Assembly: GCA_905221605.1 (NCBI GenBank)
Contig: CAJNDS010000983.1
Span: forward strand, 1 to 45,468
DNA length: 45,468 bases
Reading direction: 5' to 3'
DNA from: Symbiodinium natans
Lineage: Eukaryota; Sar; Dinophyceae; Suessiales; Symbiodiniaceae
Positions 41,451-45,468 of the stretch are shown in pieces. The notes below the pieces were generated by a model that searched no databases, was not told where the DNA came from, and saw nothing but the letters and a program-made list of their open reading frames with translations. The stretch's first letter is position 1; every line of letters begins with the position of its first letter. Made by a program: the position numbers and the translations under genes.

Positions 41451-42072
41451 GCCTGAGCCCCTAAACAGCTTAGGTCTTATGTTTTCGGGCGAGTTTAACC
41501 CTAAACCTTAAACCCTAAACCCTAAACCCTAAACCCTAAACCCTACGGTTTAGTCTCCAGAGAGCCCGAAAGCTTTTTCTCTTAGTCGCTTTTGTGTTCT
41601 AATCATAGGATCCCCTGCTACCCCCCTCTACACTACCCCCCCTGGGTTGGCCCCCTTCAAAGAACCTTAGTTAGGCTTAATTCTCCTTAAATAACCTTAA
41701 CTAGGGGGGGTGGAACCTAGGGGGGGGAAACCCTAAACCCTAAACCCTAAACCCTAAACCCTAAACCCTAAACCCGAAAAGAGGAATATGTAAATCCCTC
41801 AATGAGACAGTGGGACAGCCGAAGGTTTGGAGGGGGGAGGGAGCTCCTAGTGGTGAGGGTTTAGGGTTTAGGGCTTTTGTCTGGAGTTTTGGGGGGTTTG
41901 GGGTTTAGGGATTAGGGTTTAGGGCTTTTCTGGGGCGTTTTGGGGGTTCAGGGTTTAGGGGTTCGGGTTTCGGGATTAGGTTTTCGGGTATTAGGGTACG
42001 CGGGTATTCGGGTACGAGGGTATGAGGGTTTAACTGAGCCCTTGAGGATTAGGATATTGGGATATTAGCGTT
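41451..42072. other. Spacer region with short arrays and a foldback
   Basis: CCCTAAA runs at 41500-41545 and 41730-41775. Between them, AACCTTAGTTAGG and CCTTAACTAGGGGGGG form a foldback (about 41664-41710). Short open blocks such as ICKSLNETVGQPK (about 41790-41826, plus) may be exons. About 41880-42040 is diverged TTTAGGG-like text. Confidence 0.4.
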
Positions 42073-42176
42073 TACCCAGAGACCCCAAAACCCCTTAATT
42101 CAGGAATATACCTTAAATTATACTAGGAACCTGAAATGATTTAAGGCATATTCCTGAATTAAGGTCAGTGTCTGCA
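42073..42176. mobile_element. Hairpin element, GAGACTCCAAAACCCC family
   Basis: ACCCAGAGACCCCAAAACCC with TTAATTCAGGAATAT on the left mirrors ATATTCCTGAATTAAGG on the right. Same family as the element nested in esterase intron 7. Confidence 0.75.
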
Positions 42177-42218
42177 GGCCCCAATGAAAGATTCCAAAAC
42201 CCCAAGACCCTAAGAATA

Positions 42219-42317
42219 CTAGGTTGCCCAGTAACCTAGGATGAAAAGGGTGCCCTTTTTTGCTTAAAGGGGTTGAAAAGGGAACCCAAACCTACCAAAT
42301 ACTACTGGGCATCCTAG
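42219..42317. mobile_element. Introner-type hairpin, CTAGGTTGCCCAGTA family (copy 2)
   Basis: Nearly identical to 39213-39326 but shorter in the right arm (CCTACCAAATACTACTGGGCATCCTAG). It lies upstream of the plus-strand gene at 42377 and could be an intron in its leader. Confidence 0.8.
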
Positions 42318-42376
42318 AGAAGTGACATGTAAGGACTTAGGGCTTTAGGGTTTAGGGTTTAGGGTTTAGGGTTTAT

Positions 42377-43555
42377 ATGGACTGCCCTGAACCTGAAGAT
42401 GCCATCCGCGTAACCCATGCCGTGACCTCCCCCTACCCCAGCCCCGACCCACCCCATAAACCCTACAACTTCACCGAGAAAAGCTTCGGGTTTTAGGGTT
42501 TAGGGTTTAGCGTTTAGGGTTCTTAGCCAGGTTGGCCCTTTAAACCCTCTGAAACATCCTCCTAAACAGGATCCTCTTAAACCCCAAATAAGGGAAAGTA
42601 TCCCAAGGGCCTATACCCAGTTCAGGGAAGCCGCCAGGGAGGCCCTCAATCTTCACCGAAGCGCTCATCTTAGAGTAGCTAGACGGTCCCTTAATATGGG
42701 CCCTTGATTGGAATTCCATTCTTCAGAACCCTGTAAAGAAGGTAAAGGGACCATAATAACATGAAAACTTCATGAAACTACCCTTAGTCGCCTTAGTCGG
42801 AGGGTAGTTTCATGGGCCCTTGATATTGGTCCCTAACCTACTTTACAGGGTTCTGACGTATGGGCCCTTGATTCGTGTGTATAGGGTATATAAGAGGTAT
42901 ATAAGGGGTCCCATTTCTTTAAGGGCCCATATTCAACCCTACACCCTAAACCCTAAAACCTAAACCCTAAACCCTAAGCCCTAAAAACTTCCTTCAGAAA
43001 AGAGCCCAGCCAGGCCTATTCCGGTATCCCGCGCTCTTCGCGCGTGCTTGCCTGCGTGCGGGGGAGCCTTGGGGTCCCTGTTGAGAAGGGACCTTCCTTG
43101 AAACCCTAAACCCTAAACCCTCAACCCTAAACCCTAAACCCTAAACCCCCGCCACCCTTAACCACGGCTGTGCAGGGCCCGGTCGGCACCTGGACAATCT
43201 CAACCCTAGGTCCTGACACCCTTGAACGTTGGTTTAGGGTTTAGGGTTTAGGGCTGAGGGTTAAGGGTTTAGGGTTTAGGGTTTAGGGTGTAGGGTGTAT
43301 GGTTTCGGGTAGGGCGTATGCACAAGGTTTTTAAACACTGGAAGTCTCAAAGACTCGAAGAGCTTGCGGGAAGCTCTATTCCTGCCTCATACTATCAACC
43401 CTACATTCGAATATCATCCTCTAAGCCTTGAAGCCCTAAGTCCATCTTGCGACATCCAAGTGCACCCTAAACCCCAAACCCTAAAGAAAACCCTAAACCC
43501 TAAAGAAGGTTCACGGGCACTTATAGACCAAGCTCACAGGCAGCAGCCCGAGTAG
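42377..43555 (+). CDS. Candidate 6-exon gene, unknown function
   Basis: Exons 42377-42489, 42626-42674, 42998-43072, 43176-43231, 43327-43460 and 43509-43555 total 474 bases, all in phase: 157 residues from ATG to TAG. Three introns are canonical GT-AG (42489/42626, 42674/42998, 43231/43327), and the intron 3 acceptor is GCAG. It begins MDCPEPEDAIRVTHAV; later segments include KSFGEAAREALNLHRSAHLR, GTWTISTLGPDTLERWF and SLREALFLPHTINPTFEYHP. The product is soluble-looking, with no signal peptide. The frame is open upstream through a TTTAGGG array, so earlier exons are possible and this ATG may be internal. Intron 2 holds a nested hairpin (42724-42855) and a CCCTAAA array. The 43072/43176 cut could be moved by 27 bases without changing frame. 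No family recognised. Confidence 0.6.
42724..42855. mobile_element. Long nested hairpin inside an intron
   Basis: Outer arms CAGAACCCTGTAAAG (42724) and CTTTACAGGGTTCTG (to 42855) are perfect inverse copies. Inner arms CATGAAACTACCCT (42771) and AGGGTAGTTTCATG (to 42814) enclose CCTTAGTCG-type loop text. It lies in intron 2 of the plus-strand gene and is flanked by a further GGGCCC(T/A)-rich inverted pair (about 42688 and 42930). Confidence 0.85.
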
Positions 43556-43780
43556 ACGGCCCCGGAGTTTCCTAAGTAGGGTTTAGGGTTTAGGGGGGTT
43601 GGTGGAATAGTGCTTAGGGTTTAGGGATTAGGGCGGTGTGTAGGGCTTCTAGCTTACATCCCCCTACGCACACCCTCATACTCAGGTTTGGGGTTTAGGG
43701 CTTTGAGTCAGAGTGATGTGCAGGGAGGCCTATGTACGCTGTTGAGGCACGTGCGTATTGCACATGCACGTGGCAGTCTT

Positions 43781-44084
43781 TCAGGCTCTGTTGATTTCGC
43801 TGGCCTCGCTTGGTAAGTGGCCCTCTGTCGGTATAAGCCCATCACGCAAGGAGGCGCCCTTGCCGGCCATCCATAGCGCTGGTGCCAAGGGTGCTTCATG
43901 ACGCCTGACACGTCAATCGCGTCCTAAACCCTAAACCCTAAACCCTAAACCCGAAACCCGAAACACCAAACTCTTTTCCCGAAGCGGCTAAGCCCATCGA
44001 TGTGCGCGGTTTCCCGCTTGAGCGCCGGCCTAAGCCAAGCTGCCTGCGTGAAATCTGGCATCGAAACACATCGATCTGCAACAT
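43781..44084 (-). CDS. Candidate short two-exon gene, convergent with its neighbour
   Basis: From the ATG at 44084 (MLQIDVFRCQISRRQLG) a frame runs to an array-bearing intron (CCCTAAA at about 43923-43955). Joining at the repeated GTGT keeps the frame into RHEAPLAPALWMAGKGASLR and on to EASEINRA with a TGA at 43783-43781. A canonical GT-AG alternative enters another frame (MKHPWHQRYGWPARAPP) that stays open to about 43708. Both cannot be right. The plus strand is also open over part of the first exon. It ends about 225 bp from the stop of the plus-strand gene. Confidence 0.35.
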
Positions 44085-44099
44085 GCAGACTTACTACGC

Positions 44100-44400
44100 G
44101 CCACGGTGATTCCACCGGCCGCCTTTTTTGAGAACCCTGAACCCCAAAGCCCTAAACCTCAGGGTTCAGGGCTTAGGGGTTCGGGGTTGGGGTTTAGGGT
44201 TTAGAGTTTAGGGTTCACAAACCCTCAAAACCCTGAATGCGAAAGCCCTATGCCCAAGAACCCTAAATCTTAAAATAACCTTAGGCAACCACACAACATC
44301 TGAATTTATCTTAACAGACCCTGACAAAAAGCCTTTAGCTGACCAAAGAAACCGCGGAGGTAGTTGGGGTCGCACGCTTCTGGGCCTGAAAACTTTGGAT
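44100..44400. other. Spacer with diverged telomere-like text
   Basis: Mixed CCCTAAA- and TTTAGGG-like words, none in long runs, and a non-repetitive piece at about 44225-44400. No gene seen. Confidence 0.4.
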
Positions 44401-44454
44401 GAGCAAGCTTTGGAGGCCCAGACGACTTTCTGGTTTGGGGTTTGGGGTCTCAGG

Positions 44455-45310
44455 CTTCGGGCTTAAGGTAGAATTAGGGTTTAAGGTTCAGGGGTTTAGG
44501 GCTTTAGGGACACCAAAGACGGTCTTCTGCAGGGTTCAGGGTTTTTGGGCTTCACGCTTAGGGTATAAGGTTGAATTAGGGGTTAAGGTTCAGGGGTTTA
44601 GGGCTTAGGGACACCAAAGACGGTCTTCTGCAGGGTTCAGGGTTTTTGGGCTTCACGCTTAGGGTATAAGGTTGAATTAGGGGTTAAGGTTCAGGGGTTT
44701 AGGGCTTAGGGACACCAAAGACTGTCTTCTGCAGGATTCAGGGTTTTTGGGCTTCACGCTTAGGGTATAAGGTTGAATTAGGGGTTAAGGTTCAGGGGTT
44801 TAGGGCTTAGGGACACCAAAGACTGTCTTCTGCAGGGTTCAGGGGTTTTTGGGCTTCACGCTTAGGGTATAAGGTTGAATTAGGGGTTAAGGTTCAGGGG
44901 TTTAGGGCTTAGGGACACCAAAGACTGTCTTCTGCAGGGTTCAGGGTTCTAGGCTTCACGCTTAGGGTATAAGGTTGAATTAGGGTTTAAGGTTCAGGGG
45001 TTTAGGGCTTAGGGACACCAAAGACTGTCTTCTGTAGGGTTCAGGGTTTTTGGGCTTCACGCTTAGGGTATAAGGTTGAATTAGGGGTTAAGGTTCAGGG
45101 GTTTAGGGCTTAGGGACACCAAAGACTGTCTTCTGCAGGGTTCAGGGTTCTAGGCTTCACGCTTAGGGTATAAGGTTGAATTAGGGTTTAAGGTTCAGGG
45201 GTTTAGGGCTTAGGGACACCAAAGACTGTCTTCTGTAGGGTTCAGGGTTTTTGGGCTTCACGCTTAGGGTATAAGGTTGAATTAGGGTTTAAGGTTCAGG
45301 GTTTAGAGAT
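44455..45310 (+). repeat. 101-bp satellite with 201-bp higher-order unit
   Basis: CACCAAAGAC recurs at 44511, 44612, 44713, 44814, 44916, 45016, 45117 and 45217, giving a 100-102 bp period. Each unit has TCTTCTGCAGG, TTCAGGG, GGCTTCACGCTTAGGGTATA, GGTTGAATTAGGG and GGTTTAGGGCTTAGGGA. Units alternate GGTTTTTGGGC and GGTTCTAGGC near the right end, making a 201-bp dimer (44916-45117 against 45117-45318). Parts of the unit look like diverged TTTAGGG. Confidence 0.9.
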
Positions 45311-45468
45311 AAGGGCTCAGGGGCCCCGAAACCCTACCAAAGAACAGGCTGATTCCTCCACCCTCCAAAAATGGGGAACCCTGAAGCCACATCACCCCCA
45401 AAAAAACGGGTAGAATTGAGGGCTTGGGGCTTCGGGTTTTGGAGGTTCAGGGCTTAGGGTTTAGGGTG

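Noticed and set aside
44455-45310. CRISPR-like array
   Set aside because: Units are contiguous and similar along their whole 101 bp; there is no repeat-spacer alternation and the setting is eukaryotic.

Overview
The window looks like nuclear DNA of a dinoflagellate or close alveolate relative. Supporting signs: (i) plant/dinoflagellate-type telomere repeats (TTTAGGG/CCCTAAA) in dozens of interstitial arrays; (ii) two RCC1-like genes of the DGxVVxWG...GGDSSAVxxQLxNV repeat type that is abundant in dinoflagellate proteomes; (iii) degenerate copies of the dinoflagellate spliced-leader 3' half just upstream of both RCC1-like start codons; (iv) introns with GA-AG and GC-AG as well as GT-AG ends. 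The assignment is an inference made without any database search.

Layout. 1-8.5 kb: gene-poor repeats, including a 33-bp unit carrying a perfect 20-bp palindrome, a 115-bp tandem duplication and a dispersed repeat family that forms a 432-bp tandem duplication. 8.5-15.2 kb: an A+T-richer island holding a decayed non-LTR retroelement (RT plus restriction-like endonuclease domain). 15.5-32.3 kb: a large direct duplication, copy A about 15.55-21.65 kb and copy B about 24.06-32.25 kb. Each copy carries one RCC1-like membrane-protein gene on the minus strand; it is intact in B and frameshifted in A. Between the copies and beyond them telomere-like arrays begin.

20-45 kb at first sight is telomere-repeat junk, but the short spacers between arrays are exons. 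Removing each array or hairpin element plus one copy of the short direct repeat that flanks it joins neighbouring spacers in frame. The best case is a minus-strand gene at 32825-36723. It has 12 exons and 1311 coding bases, all 11 junctions are in phase, and it encodes a 436-aa type II membrane protein with the GDS serine block and the DxxH block of PC-esterase/TBL-like SGNH hydrolases. At least 8 of its 11 introns contain telomere-like arrays, and most are bounded by terminal inverted repeats and 3-10 bp direct repeats, as expected of introner elements. The same reading gives a six-exon plus-strand gene (42377-43555), a ten-exon minus-strand secreted-protein gene (36917-38259), a candidate minus-strand gene at 22.2-23.8 kb and a short minus-strand gene at 43.7-44.1 kb. 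The window ends in a 101-bp satellite.

Two gene architectures therefore sit side by side: intronless RCC1-like genes with spliced-leader relics (mRNA-derived), and ordinary genes cut into 14-370 bp exons by hairpin introners that host telomere-like repeat expansions. All gene models were assembled by eye; no RNA evidence, alignment or database search was available.
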